64,000 bases of DNA from Pithys albifrons albifrons (lineage: Eukaryota; Chordata; Aves; Passeriformes; Thamnophilidae): contig NC_092463.1 in NCBI RefSeq assembly GCF_047495875.1, forward strand, positions 20,573,224 to 20,637,223. Direction: 5' to 3'. The position numbers were made by a program, and so were the translations under genes. Position 1 is the first letter of the stretch. Every line of letters begins with the position of its first letter. The notes beneath the pieces are model-generated. The model had not been told where the DNA came from and did not search any database. It saw only the letters and a list, made by a program, of their open reading frames with translations. This document shows, one piece after another, positions 12,201-25,880 of the stretch.

Positions 12201-15200
12201 ATCTGAACACTTGGGAAAAGTAAAACAATTGGGAATTAAATGTACGTTGAAAGGATATGAGGAAAATCACATTGCTTATTTTTCTGATTAACTATGCTTT
12301 TGCTGTTCACTGAGAGTTTTGTGAAACAATCCAATAATGTTCCCAAATTAAGTAAATATTTGCAAAGGATTTGAAATAATGTAAAATAAGAAGCTCCTTG
12401 CATTTACCTTTCTCTCATTATTAATACTAGTTACGAAAAGTCACATCTAACCTCTCAGGAGTCAGGGTTTTGGTTTTTTCCTTATGTGGAATGAGAATTG
12501 CATCCCATTAGAAATGTATTTCTACTCAGTATGTCAAAATGGACATTTCAAACGTTTTCTAGCTGCCAAGAAAAAGATGTTCTCATAAGTGTGGGCAACT
12601 GTCTGGGAATTACATTTGCCAGAGAGCTGCTGTAATAGAAACTCAAGCATAATTGAGACATTTAAGCTGCCCCAGTCCAAGAAATCCTCTCTGTACATCT
12701 GTGCTTCCTGGAAACTTAAACACCAGAGACTTCCCTATAATTTGCCTAATACCATGTTCCTGTCAGTAATGATGTCCAAGAATTATCCTGTTAATCTTTC
12801 CAGTGTCAATTTCACAGAGAGCCGTCATCACAACTCTATTAAATTTCTCCAGGTAAATTCACTTTGCAGTAAGATCCTACATAAAATAGAAATTAGTGTG
12901 AGCAGGAACTGAACCCAGCTAAGAATCGCTTTTGGGGCAAGTGCTACAGCATCTGCCCTACAGCCATGTCCCTTTGTCACAAAGACACGTGTGAGTGAAC
13001 TGAAGGACCTGAGTGATGGGTCTGTACTATTTCTCATGTAAAATTGTGCTGAAACAAGTCATGCTAAAAGATGGCAGTTGTCAGGACAGGCTAAGATCAG
13101 TGGCCACAGAATCAGCTCTGGTTCTGTAAACCAGACTTAATGAATTCAAGGACTCCATTGCGGTTATACTAAAGAGATAGGACTACCTCCTAGATGCTCA
13201 GAGACCATATTTGGTTTTAGCAAAAGTTATACAACCCCAAGAAGGAACAAATAAGTGCCCTGCTACCAAAGCTAACTTGTTTGTTTAATTAAAACTCTGC
13301 TACAGGTAGCAAAACTACACAGAAATTTTCTGGTTTCATAGAAATAAAAATGTCAAACTCCTTGCTCTCTGGTGGGTATCTTATAGAGAGATAAAAACCT
13401 TTCTAGCCATGAAGTGGGATCAGTGATCTGAAAAGCTCAAAAATTGTGATAAAAGAATGCTTTCCACCTGTAACTTTTTAGTCTTCAAAACTGAGGATGC
13501 TTAACACACTTTTCTCTGTTAAGAAAAATACAAATTATTCTATTTCTAACAAACAATTTTGGACAATTTATTTTACCATCTGTCATTCCTTCAAATTTAT
13601 CTTCCTTATGTTAGCTTGAAGGATCTACTAGTGGTGCAATGTATAAACCAGGATTACACTGGATGTTTCAGAATTATATATTGTCTTCTATCTTCACACA
13701 TGCATGAGTGGTCTGAGTGTGCAGCAGAAGAACAGGAACAGTCTTCAACTGCAACGCTTAAAAAATATGCAATTTATTAACACATACAACAGCATAATGC
13801 TGTTTAAAAATATATTGGCCTCTAATACAGTTTGAAAGGTCCTTGGTTATTTAAACTGAAATTTCATGTAATTTCTCTCTTCCTCATAGAAAATTAACAC
13901 AGTGGCTTACAGGAGGAAGAAAATTGTTTTTACTTCACTAAGCGTTTTAAAATATCATTATTTTTCCCAATGTCAAATTCTATTTGTATTATTGTGAGAG
14001 GACACAGAATTTAAAATTATATTTTTAGCTAAATTAAAAAACAAGGCAGATATTGAAAGCTATAGGCAATTACTACTGCCTTGAGCCTGCCTATAGCTTT
14101 CAATGTCCTGGAAAGAAAAAATACTAAAGAAGAGATTATTAAATCATGGAAGAAAATTTGATTTTTTATATGTTTCTGTAACTGCCTGAAGTGACTGCAG
14201 TTTTGTATTTGTGATCTGAGTCCTGAAAGGGAATGAAAGAGTTGAGAAAATCATTGATTCATAGTAACAGTGATAACTAAAGTATTAATTAGCATTTTCT
14301 TCTGCACAAAGTGACGTGATTTTATACCTGGAGGATTCAGTCTTAAAATAAGAACAGTGTATACAAGAGGAATCTCAAAAAGTGTTAACGTCAACAATTT
14401 TTAAGAGAGGTGAGAAATTTGCCTGCAGGGTTTGTGAGGAAAGTGATAGATATAGCTAATATAGAGAGTTGCTCAAAGCATTGGGGATAATTGTTGTAGA
14501 CAATTCCCTCACTTGAACTGAACCAGTGCTTTGGAAACAGCCACAATTAACAGAAAAAAAGAGAGATGAAAAATCTACAAATTCTGTAGCCACCAGCCAA
14601 AGTGAAAGAAGTCAGTGTCTAAATACTGGGGTCCAACAACAAATGATATTCCTACATAATACACATACCATCAGCAGCAGTGGAAGAGCTGTCTTGCCTC
14701 AGTTGAGACTCAGTGATCTGGGTCTGTAGGCCTAATATTGCTGATAATTTGGGTGCCTAACAGAATCACTTACTCACATCCTTTGGGACTTATTGAGAGA
14801 AAAGACATTATTAATATTATTTTCCCCTTAAATATTAAAACTACTGAGAACTTTCTTTGATTTTTTGTTTTCAGAGAAAAGATATTACCTTCCATTGTCT
14901 TGGTCATATTCCAATTTGTTTCATCAAAATATCCACTTCAATATCATTGTATACAATACTTTTATTATTTTTTTTCACTGATTTTTGTCATATTGCTGTG
15001 TCCTACAAATTACTGCTATTTTCTACCCACAGGGGATATATTTCTGGTGGAGGCATGAGATCACATTCACACAATGGTTTTGCTTTGTCGGATAAAATTG
15101 TTTGTCTGTTAAGTTTTCCATGTATATGCATCATCAGTTGTCAATAAAGTCCATTTAAAAGCTGACAGAGTTTTTAAAAATTAGCCTGCCCTTTAAAAGA

Positions 15201-18143
15201 TACTCTAAGTGATTAACTGTGTGTCTATAGATCACTCAAGACAAGTACACCCATTCATTTTCTGTCTGTTATTTCAGTGACATCTCATAACAAAACTCCC
15301 TTTGTTAAACAGGGAAGTTTTTGAGAAATAGGAAGTGGAAATGTGAGGAAGAAATTAGCTGACTGAACAAGCATCCAATACACAGTACTAGCATAAGCAC
15401 ACAACCTGACAGAATCTCTTTTCTGTAAGTCACATAAATAAACTGAAATGCTATTTCACTTTTATTTGCAAAGAGGTGGTTTTTTAAATGCTACTAGCCA
15501 GTCTTCTGCTTTGGGTCTTAAAGATGGTGGTTCAGGGAGTCACAATAACTCCATTTCACACAAACCTGTTGGCAGCAACCTGAGCCCCAGCTGCTATGGG
15601 AAAGAGGATGGATGGATAGCTCATGAGGTCATATGTTGCATTTTTTTCCATTAAACTGATGAATGAATGCATGGATACAGGCCATTCCATGGATGTTACT
15701 TAGGTTTGTTTGCCCAATGCTATATTACTTTTTGTAAGATTTATTTTTTTCTTGATGCTATTCATTCAGAATACCTTCCAATTTCCCACCTGGAGGAGCT
15801 GAGATGTCAATAGTTCAGTTTTGTCTCCATTCAAATTGTAATGCTGGACCACAAATAGTTAAGTGGATGCTAAGCAAGATGTTCTGATACCCTTTTCAAA
15901 AAAAGTACTATTTGGGCACACACAAACATGCATCACTGTATGTGTGGTCACCAAAATAAGTCCAAACTTGATGATCAATTATTCAGCAATTCCACATAAA
16001 CTGGAAATATGCAACTATTGAACTGATTTTGTTATAGACACATGTTTGCAAAGTCTTTCCTGTAATGTTCTTCCAAAGGCAAATAAGGTATCTCTACTCA
16101 ATACAAAAATAAACCAAACCCTTAATTCCTGTATTAGATTCAGGGAGAATATGGCTATCTTCCTAGCTCATTCACAGCCTTTCCTGCTGTGAATCAGGTT
16201 TGTTATAACCTGCCTACCCTACATGAAAATACCCAGATCTAGACTGTAAAACATTTAGTTATTTTCCACTGAGAAATGCAGTACTTTTACCTCACTGCTT
16301 GTCATGAGGGAGGAAACAGATGAAGTAATTCACTGCTCTGAAGACTTAAACCCGTTTGCCTAACCAGTGATGTGTTTTAGTGAATGTGCATCTTAAACAT
16401 ACTTCAGACCACTAGTTAGAAGACCTGCTTGAAGTGACAAGATTCTTTATCAAAAGACAGCTTTATTTTCCTTCAACCACAATCGTCAAAATCTTAGCCT
16501 AGGAAAGAATGTATCAGCCCAGAAATGTCCTCCTGATACTTTTGAAGCCATACAGCCAATAGTACATGATGTTTTGATATAAGACTTAGGTTAGTAATCT
16601 AAGAAGAGAAAGGTAGATTATTAGCCTCTGCCAATCTAGCTAGCTATTGCTATTTACATTTTATTCTTGGCTACATTACTTTCATTTCTTTGATTTTTTT
16701 ATCAGTAATCTGTAACAAAAGAAGTGATTTATTTTTTTAAGGAGCTTACTCAACAAAAATAAGAAGCGATTACATGGACAATATGGATTGATTCTGATTC
16801 TGCATGAAACTGTACAGACAACATCTATTTTGATGAAGGAAATTCAGGGTCAGAATGTGAGAATGAAAAGTATGAGCTAAGTGCATGTGATAGAACAGCC
16901 CATCCTTGCAAGGAAGAAATCGGCAAAGTTATGAAATAGGATAAAGGCTTTTTATATTTGAAAACCAGTCAAGGCCAAAAAGTAGTTTGAAAGTGACAGA
17001 TACATATGCAAAATCTCATGTATTTCCTTCTCTTTTTCAACCCTCCACCAGTGCTAGGAGTTTTGATGACCTATGATACCTTCCCTTTCAAACTATATGG
17101 AAAAATTAGAGGCATTTCACAGAAGAAAGCCAGGAGATTAAAAAAAAAAAAAAGATCCATCATGTAAGACAATGATAGAGATATTTCTGAAAAGTTATTA
17201 ACTGGAAAGTGAACTTTGAAAATAAGGGGTTTTTTACCTAATAAACAAATGTAAAAATGTCTAAAAGGTGGAAGTTATAAAGAGACAAATGCAGATGAGA
17301 CATGAGATATGAATCTAATGTAAGAAGAAAAGTGAGTCATCAATAGAATTTGAAAGGATTATAGGGAATTTTGTTGCACTGAATACTTTTTATAACAAAT
17401 TTCTTCTCAGAGAAAATAGCTGTAGTTCAGCTATTAGACTTACAGGAAGTATCAGTCTGCTCATAAGTAGCCCAGCTTAAATTTCAAGCAAACTAAACTG
17501 TGAGTCATTTCTTTTAATATTTTTAATTCTGACAAAGTATTGAATTTATTCCTTGGCCTTGCAATTGTCTCCATTTTTTCAAGCTTTTTATTAAAATTTA
17601 TATCATTGATCTATCCCTAGGATTTTTTTTAATGAGGTGAAATTATTTCTGAATATTTAATCTCACATTTTATGACTGGTTTTGTACTACTTTGAGCAGG
17701 GAATTCATAATCACTGTCAACAGATAGGAGGAGACTGTGTCTTAACTATCTCTGAATTCAAGATAGATGTTACTAATTTTCTGAACTTTTGTGAAATTTT
17801 CTTGTGTTTCTAATACATTAAAAATAATTTTTAATCCAATTCAACAAATGTTACTTTCTCTTATAAATTAGTTCCTCTTCTCAAGTTTCATTCATACAAC
17901 TGCTCTGTTACTAATGAATAATGTTAATTATTTGTATTACTTGTTCAATGCTGAAATTAAAAAAAAAAAACAGAACTCATATAGATCATATTTTTTTTCT
18001 CCTTGTTATAGCAAGTTGAAGTACAGTTGAAATACATCTCACAGAAAAGATGTGGACACTGTATTCTTAATACTCACTTTTAAAATGCATCAGTTGAGTG
18101 GATAACTACTGCTAGATAAGATCAAACAAAAACAGGTTGATGC
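9250..18143. other. Long AT-rich non-coding stretch
   Basis: No gene found. It contains T-rich low complexity at ~9700-9725, a GC-richer unclassified patch at ~11830-12065 and a perfect 17-bp inverted repeat at 14052-14104. Frames such as 12589-12912 (+), 14857-15147 (+) and 15448-15654 (+) show no recognisable domain. Confidence 0.5.
14052..14104. repeat. Perfect 17-bp inverted repeat with 19-nt loop
   Basis: The left arm ATTGAAAGCTATAGGCA (14052-14068) and the right arm TGCCTATAGCTTTCAAT (14088-14104) are exact reverse complements. They could form a 17-bp stem around a 19-nt loop on either strand. This might be a cruciform, a small hairpin RNA locus or a MITE remnant; nothing flanking decides between these. 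Confidence 0.9.
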
Positions 18144-18215
18144 GGTCCTGTGGTGTAAAGGAGAGCATTCCGGACTCCCAATCCCAAGGACCTGAGTTTG
18201 AGTCTCAGTGGGACC
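18144..18215 (+). pseudogene. tRNA-Gln-like SINE head with A and B boxes
   Basis: The 72-nt segment begins GGTCCTGTGGTGTAAAGG and ends TCAGTGGGACC, closely following tRNA-Gln. The A box is TGGTGTAAAGGAG. The B box region is GAGTTTGAGTCTC. The T arm still folds (CTGAG, TTTGAGT loop, CTCAG). The glutamine anticodon position CTG reads CCC and the anticodon stem is damaged, so it is not a working tRNA. Confidence 0.75.
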
Positions 18216-18248
18216 GTCCCCTGGCAGTTCAATGTCTCCCTGCCATCC

Positions 18249-18307
18249 AGTTCTGTCAGATCTTGGATGCTAAGCAAGGGTCAGCCCTGGATAATACCGG
18301 GTGCTGT
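18249..18307 (+). pseudogene. 5S-rRNA-derived segment with internal deletion
   Basis: The DNA follows vertebrate 5S rRNA from its GATCTCGGAAGCTAAGCAGG region to its AATACCGGGTGCTGT end. About 26 nt between the two CCTGG direct repeats of 5S are missing, which removes most of the box C promoter region. Deletion between short direct repeats explains the gap. Confidence 0.8.
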
Positions 18308-18440
18308 GACAGTCCCGGGGACTTCACTGTCACTGTCCAAGCTCACTGGGCCATGACAGATGGACCTTAGGACTTAAACAGTGGGGTCAGTTCTGCACAC
18401 ACTGTGCCTCACCTAATAAAAATAAATAAAAAAAAAAGAC

Positions 18441-20625
18441 ATGGCAAGAGCCCTTTTATAAGCTTTAGGGAGTAAGCATGAAGTCGTCTGAAAAGAAGCA
18501 AAGGACTTTTCATTTATTTTTCAGTTCAAACAGATTGACAATTCAAGTCAAATGTCATCAGTCTAGCTACAGCAACAGAAACATTTAAAAGGTTACAAGC
18601 CACTAGTTATATAACAATAAAAGAACTTAGATATTCTCTGACAATACAGTTAACACCTAAAGATGGCATTTGGAACACAAGAAAATACATGAATACATGA
18701 ATTAAAGTGAAATCTTCTGTTCAATTAACAGGGTATGACTCTGGTTCTAATTACACATCAAAACTCATTGCTTTTAGATTACTAAAAAAATGTTTGGATA
18801 GAACTTTAATGTAAGTGGACCTAAAATTTTCAAGAATGCATAAAGAAACAAAAACATACTGTCTGTTATTAAGTTACTGACATTAGCTGCATTGAGATTG
18901 AGCCTAGAAGAACTTATTACTACTTGGTAATACATTTTAGACATTTAAGAAAGGAATAATATCTAGACCACATGCCTAAGGAATAGTGATACCTAGCTGT
19001 AACAATAAACCTCAAGAATTTTTTTTCTCTGTGTAAATACGTGTGATGAAAACATATTAGCAGATGGCATTATTGTGAGCAATCATATACACTCCATTTA
19101 CTTGAGGGTGTACATGTTTAGATGGTGAAAATTATTTTATTGTTGATTTTAGAGTTGTCTGATTCTTTTATGAGAACAATATGTCAGGGTAAAAGACACA
19201 CACCATTTCATAAACTTTTCCAATCACTTTGTTCACCCTGCTTGCTTTGTGGAGGCTACTCCAGTTTCTGGGATCTACTGACAGAAGTAAGGTTTGGGAT
19301 TTTTTTTTTTCTTGTAGATAGCAGCTCACTGAGGTGGATTCACAAAGTCTAGAGAAGGTTTTGTTGCTCAAGTACCTGGGGCTGATGTGTAGCATGTAAC
19401 TAACCAACTCTCTGTCTTGTCTCTTTATATCCTTAGATATTTGTAACTGCAGGAGATATTTACTGTATTAAAAAGTATGTTAACTATTTTAATAATCCTT
19501 GTGTCCGAGTACAAGATCAGTATATCATACAATTTTTGAAATTACTGCAACCTGTTCAGGTTTTTTTCCTTACATTTTCAGGAAATTTAATTTTTCTCTA
19601 AGGCAATTTAAAAATTGTTCAAATAGGTTTCTCAACAGAAATTATATATGTTGCAATAAAAAAGTAGTCCTTACAAATAAATTTAAAATGAAAGTCAGAA
19701 ACTAGTGAAGCAATTAATGTGTTGAAAGAGTCTTGTGATTTAGACTATGAAAGATGACTATTGCGTCTAAGTCCAGTCTCTGAAATTTTCAGCCTCTGAC
19801 CCTTGTCTGTTCCTGTTTCTTAGCTGTGGCTTATAAGCATGCTTTTATCCAGCACTTTTGTCACATGAAAAGTAGGGGTAGAAATGCAAAGACTTCTTGC
19901 CACACCTGTATTAAAATAAAGTAATTCACTATAAGTGTGCTGAGAACCATCAAAGCCTTATGAACCCAGCACTGCCTGCCTGACACTGTACAGAACACAT
20001 GTGAAGTAGAAAACAATGCATGGAAAGAGGAGTTGGATAATTTATCTCATAAGGAATGATCCAACATAAGATCTTTATTGTAGGGAAAGTCAGACCTGTT
20101 GATTACCTACTCAACACTCTTCTGCTTGAGAGCTAGTACTGGGAAAATCAGCAAGAGAAATCAAGTTGCTGAAAAATACCCTAAAGATGTGTCTCCATCA
20201 AATTGATATGGCTTAACTGTATGTTTTAGACTCATCAATACATCAAGACTGAGGTACTTACCAAAAAAAAGTGACTTTTGTTATCATAAAAACTGTATTT
20301 TTAGAAGGACAAATGATATCAATTAGATGACACCCTCATGTTAGGCAAGCAAAGATTTGAAGGATCTAAACTTCGGATTTAGGCAGCTAGGTAAGTTATT
20401 CCTGTCTACTTTCAGGGCCATTTCTCTGTATCTCTTTACAATAGTTATAACTTTAATTTCAAGAGTTGTTGAAAGGATGACTGTCTGGAAGACTGAAAGT
20501 ATAAGATAAATAAATACCTAAAGGGTAGGAAGTTTTTGCCATTTTTATCTCCTCAGCTTATCCAGTTCCCTAAAACTGATAGTACTTTCTTTTTAGTGTA
20601 GTAGAAAGTTCCCCAAAAACCCACT
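18441..20625. other. Non-coding stretch, nothing recognised
   Basis: AT-rich DNA with only short chance frames. Confidence 0.5.
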
Positions 20626-21214
20626 TGTCTTGGGTTGAGCTGGCAAAATGCCAACTGTCCAGGACAGAGTTAAAAGGGTTCCCCCTCTCCCCAACCAGCT
20701 AAGGGAAAGAGAAGAGGGAGAGGAAGAAAAAAACCTTCAAACCAGGTTTATGCTGAAACTAAATACATGTATTTATACAGAAAGGAGGAGATTAAGAGAA
20801 AACTACAATATAACACACACTTACACAAGTTATATATATATAACTAGGAATAACTTCCCACTCCCCAGTTAATACAAAGCCCATTACTCTAGATTCATAA
20901 GCACCCTAAAAGACTCCTAGCAAAAAGGAGAAAGTATAACAACAAAATATTTCTACTTCCCTGAACTCAAACAAAATGCAAGCAGCAGTAGCCAGAGCAG
21001 GGCCTAGCACAGTAGAGGAGCTGCCAGGTGTCCTCCTCTTATTGCAGCCATGATGGAACCGAACTAACACCTCCCACTGCTGCCCCATATCTTAAGTTTG
21101 CGTCATCTGGTATGAAATACTTCCTTGGTTACCCAGTCAGGTGAGAGCTGTCTCCCAATCCACATAGATTCTCTGAGCCTGACAATTTGAGGCCTAGCTG
21201 AAACCACTACAACA
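20626..21214 (+). mobile_element. Solo LTR, class III (ERVL-like) style
   Basis: The block starts TGTCTTGGGTTGAGC and ends CCACTACAACA. Those termini resemble the two TSD-confirmed LTRs at 44857-45713 and 51621-52383, which start TGTCTTGG and end CTACAACA, but the interior differs, so it belongs to a related family. A purine-rich stretch lies near 20705-20730. I found no convincing target-site duplication (CCACT against CTGAA), so the ends may have mutated or the outer limits may be off by a few bases. There are no internal retroviral genes. Confidence 0.7.
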
Positions 21215-23902
21215 CTGAAGCCATCATACACACACATATACAGCCAAGCTTGCTCTGTTCTCCCTGCAGTCTTGAATAGATGTGGTTTCTAAAAGATTGT
21301 TATTGCAGTTAAAATTATTATAAATTTCATAAATTCTGATTATGGACTTGTATTTCTTTTTATTGATCCTTTTGGGGAGGCTAATATAATAACTTAGATG
21401 AGGATGTATCCGCATTTATTGGGAAAATTTGTTCAGAGCTATGAAAATGACATTGTGAAATGGCTTGACTGGTCCTTTGCCAGCATGCTTCCCATCAGGA
21501 TGTAAGAAGCAGACTAAGAAAGACCTCAGATTTGTTTCATAATGATAAAACAGCAGGTAACTGTGCTGCATTGTTTTACCCTTTAAAAGATTGAAAACAC
21601 AGAGTAAACAACTTTTTTTTCTAATGCTATCATAATTATATATTATAAAGCTAATGTTTAAGGATTTTGGTTTCAAGAGGATCTCAGCATGCAAGGAGTA
21701 TTGAATCTGTAATTTGCTTCCTTGCAGATTATAAAATACAGCACATGAGAGGATATATTGCCAGAGTACAAAACAGTTCTGGAACGAAATATCCCTGGGA
21801 GAGAACGTGCTCTGCTGAAACCTGGCTTTTGTTCCCTGTTTTGCCATTTGAACTCCATCTGAACTTTGGCAAGTTTCTCAAGGCAGAGCGACAAATTACA
21901 CTGCTGTTTAAATCCAGAACTAATATCAAAATCCTCAGACAGGACTCATTGTAATGTTAAAATATCCCAAAGGTAGAACTTAGTCTGTTCCTCCAGACAA
22001 GCCTAACAACACATCAGTTTTTACACAGTTTGGTAGCCATAACCTGCAATTTCCCCTTCTTCAAAGACAATGCAACAAGCTCCCTCATAAAGCAATCTGA
22101 AGCAACAGCAAGAAGGAGTGAGAGACTACTGCTTCTATTAGGATGACATGAGTTTGGAATCAGGCAAAGGGAAATGATTGTGTGCACAATTAATCCAACA
22201 GTAAGGCTACTGCAGAAGAAACAAAGGTGCTGTGTCTGCTTATGGCGCCTGCCCACAGTTCCAGGGTGGGAAGATTTAGAAACCTGGTAAGTAGGAAGCT
22301 GTCCTACTCAGAGCACCATGAACTATGAAGCACAAAGACTTTAGGCCTAGTTCAGGCTTTCATCCTTGATTAGCTGGCTTATAAAACAATGAACATTTTC
22401 TAATTATTAATTCCTGTAGTTCATGAATAGAGTGATTTGAAGCATTCATCTTTCTTCAGCTTAAAGTGGGTTTTCTCTTCTGACTGAGGCATTTGAAAAT
22501 ATAATTATTACAGAAACCAAAAATTTTGATTCAATAAACCAAAGTGATACTTATCCTAGAGTGCCCAGGATGCACAGTCTCATGTGGTAATCCAGTTCAG
22601 CAGTTCTTGTCAATAATCACACTAAGGCCAAGTGCTTCTCACTCAGCCCTTCACTGTCTTTACTGCTTGGTGGAAATTTTGTACCTTTCCTAGTTGACTC
22701 CTGGTTAGAGACACAGCTAAAATTTAAATGGCTAAATCAACATGTTGCATCCCTCAATTCCTCAAAACAACCTTAATGTCAACTAGCTCAGAGAGCAAAC
22801 CCCAGTTTTTGACGTCATGAGTGGAAGCTTTCACAAAACAAAACCACATCCTCTCCTCCAAAGCTTGTCCAAGAGTATTTGTTTCTAACATTCAGTTTTT
22901 ACTGTTTTCCTGTTTGGTTAAATGTTTCACGAATAAAGGTGAATCAATATAGGCAATAAAGAAATTATGAGGTCTAAAGAAAGCTTAAAAAGAAGTGTGG
23001 CATTTACATGAAAAAGTTTATTGTATAACTCCTAGCTGAAACTTGTTATTCATCCTGCTTCTGACTTTGATGTTCCAGTAGTGCTTTGGGTTATGCATCT
23101 CTATGGATTCCAACATGCCCCATTCTAAGGAGCTAATATGCTTTTTACTAAATGCAAACTTAAACCATTTAGGGCTTGTAAGTCCAACATTCTTACCCTA
23201 GATTTCATAGGGCCTAGAACTGTTCCCATTAAAAAAATAAATAAAAAGTTTGGACATTTGTCCAAGGATGCTTAGCATGGTTCTCATGAATGAAAGAGGT
23301 CTTTTTTACCCAGTAGCAACAATGCCTCTTTTTATATAAATGTAACTAGAATTTATATTTTCTCCTGCAAGGAAGATTTATTCCCCCTACTTGCAACTTG
23401 AGCTGGGTGACTCTAAACCTGTGTTCCTCATTTTGTATATAATCTGAGATTTTTTTCAGTGGAGCATTTTCAGAATTAATAAACAGTTTTAATGGGTGTT
23501 TTCAGATTTGTTAAACTCTAATATCTACTAAATTCTGCTTATTATTACAAATTTCTTTACAACACTTATCTTTTTGCCACACTAGCAAGTTGAAATGTAA
23601 AACAATTTTTTTCCTTGAAATTCCCAGCCCTCCCCCTTAAAATATTACAATCTCTTTCCATTAAACAGTAAATGTTTTTTATATATATGAACAAAAGCAA
23701 TTTTACACTTTTACCATTATATTCTTCTTTCAGTATTGTCTATCAGAATTTTCTAAGTGCAGCAATCTTTGATACATAAATGAAATATTGTGCTTATACA
23801 GGAGAAAAACATCAGAATAGGAAGAAACATGCAGAGGAATTTCCTAGATTTTGCCTAAAGGACTGCTTCCCTAGCTCAAGCAATATTTATTTACAAGGGC
23901 AG

Positions 23903-23998
23903 AGCAGCTCAGTGATTAAATTCTGGGAGAATTATGACTGTTATAGGATGGCTTTGCTTTGATTCTCATTCCTTGTTCTAGCTGTCATCAAGCTGCTC
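23903..23998 (+). mobile_element. Possible old tRNA-derived (MIR-like) SINE head
   Basis: AGCTCAGTGATTAAATTCTG resembles a tRNA A-box region, and 52 nt further on GCTTTGATTCTCATTCC resembles a B box. The following CTAGCTGTCATCAAG is similar to the MIR core start. Divergence is high and the tail is not identified, so this is tentative. Confidence 0.35.
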
Positions 23999-25719
23999 TG
24001 CTTTTACCATGAATGGATGCAAAAAATCTTTAGAAATGTGATTCAAAATTAGTTTGGTCACACCTGTCAGACCTGTAAAAAGACAAATATGGATGTGTAC
24101 TAAAAATCAAGTGGTGCAAGTGCAAGTGTATTCAGTCCTTGACATGAATGACATAACATGAGGGATATTATACACCAGGTTGCATTTGCATTCCAGACTT
24201 AATGAACTCTAACCATTTCATTCCATTATGACACCTTCTATATTAATATTTCTAATGTTTACAATTATTTAATTCCTCAAAACATTCTTTGGAGTCAAGA
24301 AATCTTCATTATGTTCCAAATTTTGGTAGATAATATCTAGATGCACTATCTTTTGCAGGATATTTTCTTAGTTCCCTTTACTGGCATCATTATATCAGGC
24401 TGTTACATGGGATAGGCTACAACACCAAGGGCTTAATATTGTGTTTAGATGGCTAATGGGGTGAAAATTATCAAAGAATGAGGCTCATAAATAAACAATT
24501 GATCTGCCCACTGTCTGAAATAACTATGGCCCCACCCAAAGCCAATGATAATCTAAAATATTTGTGTTCTTTCTATAAAATTACTTAACATTCCCTAAGA
24601 CCTTTACATATTTCAAAAACTTTTCCCAGTAGCCTAAATAAATGCAGTATACTTGATAGGGCAACAGCAAGAAGGAGATTAAAAATGACAAAATTACCTC
24701 CTCATCTATAATTTGAATTGTAATGTTTAAATATGTATTACAGTAAACCACTAAATGAAGAGATACAGTATGTAAGTCCCTTGCACACACATCATTCCAA
24801 TAACTGCTAACAAGCATTGCTTCCTCTTTGCAGAGATAAAGGAGAAAAACACTCTTCTGATTTTGAAAGATTTTAGTCCACAGTAAGTACTGAGATATTT
24901 ACATGCGCAAACAGGTTTGGGCTTCACTGAATAGCTGACTGGAGCACTTATAAACACAGTAGGCAAACGGTTTTTTGATAGCACTAGTTAGTTCAGAGGC
25001 ACTGTGCAATTTAAAAATGAGAGCGATTACTCTGTGCTTTATAAAATTTGCAATAAACAATTACAGAGTGATTTACCCACATTTTTAACACCTCTCTACT
25101 CAGCACATTATAAGGTTCTATATAATTTAATTTTTTCTGAATGGATCATTTGTAATCCAAATATAGCACATTGTCTTCTTGTTCTTTATAAAAGTAATGC
25201 AATCAAACCTAATCACCATATACAGGGGTGGTATCAATAATAATGTTAGGTCTGGGGCTTTATTACAGTTATTGTATTCAAGTGGAGATCAAAAGGTTAA
25301 CTCTCAATGCCTTCCAGTTATTCACCATTTCAGTCTATTGACCGAGCTATAGATCAGGGTAACAGTTTCTCCCTGGCTAAAAAGAATAAAGTCCTACTTA
25401 TTTCCTCATCATTGATTAATCCCGAGAGAAATTAATGTTTAATAGCTGCATTCTTCCAGTACATGTACATTTTGACCTTCTTGTTAAAATAAACATGTAC
25501 TTCAATGGTATTATCAATATCATTTACTTAAAGAATCTTCTTGTATTTGGGAAATAGGAGTGCTTTTATTTGCTAACAATTGAGTTTTGACCTTTACAAA
25601 AGTAGGTTTTTGCCTATGTATGTACAGATTTATTCACAAAGCATTTATAGCTTTCTATTGCAAAACAGGGAGAAAAAATCCTCCTCTAAATATAGAACAA
25701 CAAGAACAATGACAACAAC

Positions 25720-25809
25720 AACAACTACTACTACTACTACTACGACTACTACTACTACTACTACTGCTACTACTACTACTACAAAAAAATAAAAATAAAA
25801 ATAAAATAA

Positions 25810-25879
<70 letters not shown>

Positions 25880-25880
25880 T
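25720..25880. repeat. Compound trinucleotide microsatellite (ACT)n - A-rich - (AAT)n
   Basis: About 20 ACT units with a few interruptions (25722-25780) are followed by an A-rich bridge and then about 22 AAT units (25811-25878). Poly-Thr, poly-Ile and poly-Val frames here are repeat artefacts. Confidence 0.95.

Larger units (their letters stand above)
18144..18440 (+). mobile_element. Composite SINE copy 1: tRNA-Gln head, 5S-rRNA-derived segment, unique body, A-rich tail
   Basis: Four parts are visible. (1) 18144-18215 aligns over 72 nt with tRNA-Gln. (2) 18216-18307 is a linker plus 5S-rRNA-like DNA, with GCTAAGCAAGGGTC and AATACCGGGTGCTGT. (3) 18308-18414 is a unique body that recurs at 37373-37476 on the minus strand. 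(4) An AATAAA-rich, A-rich tail runs to 18440. No clear target-site duplication was found by eye. Transcription in a live source copy would come from the tRNA-type internal RNA polymerase III promoter. The copy encodes nothing and depends on a LINE for movement. The frame at 18137-18370 is incidental. Confidence 0.85.

Noticed and set aside
12905..12975. Possible minus-strand tRNA-like unit (GGGTTCAGTTCC as B box)
   Set aside because: Acceptor and anticodon stems do not pair and no SINE body follows; too weak to call.
18137..18370. 77-codon plus frame over the composite SINE
   Set aside because: It is explained by tRNA- and 5S-derived RNA-gene sequence and is not protein coding.
21416..21954. 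Cluster of long frames on both strands (up to 143 codons)
   Set aside because: Several frames are open simultaneously, none has a domain or plausible splice context, and the composition is ordinary for this region.
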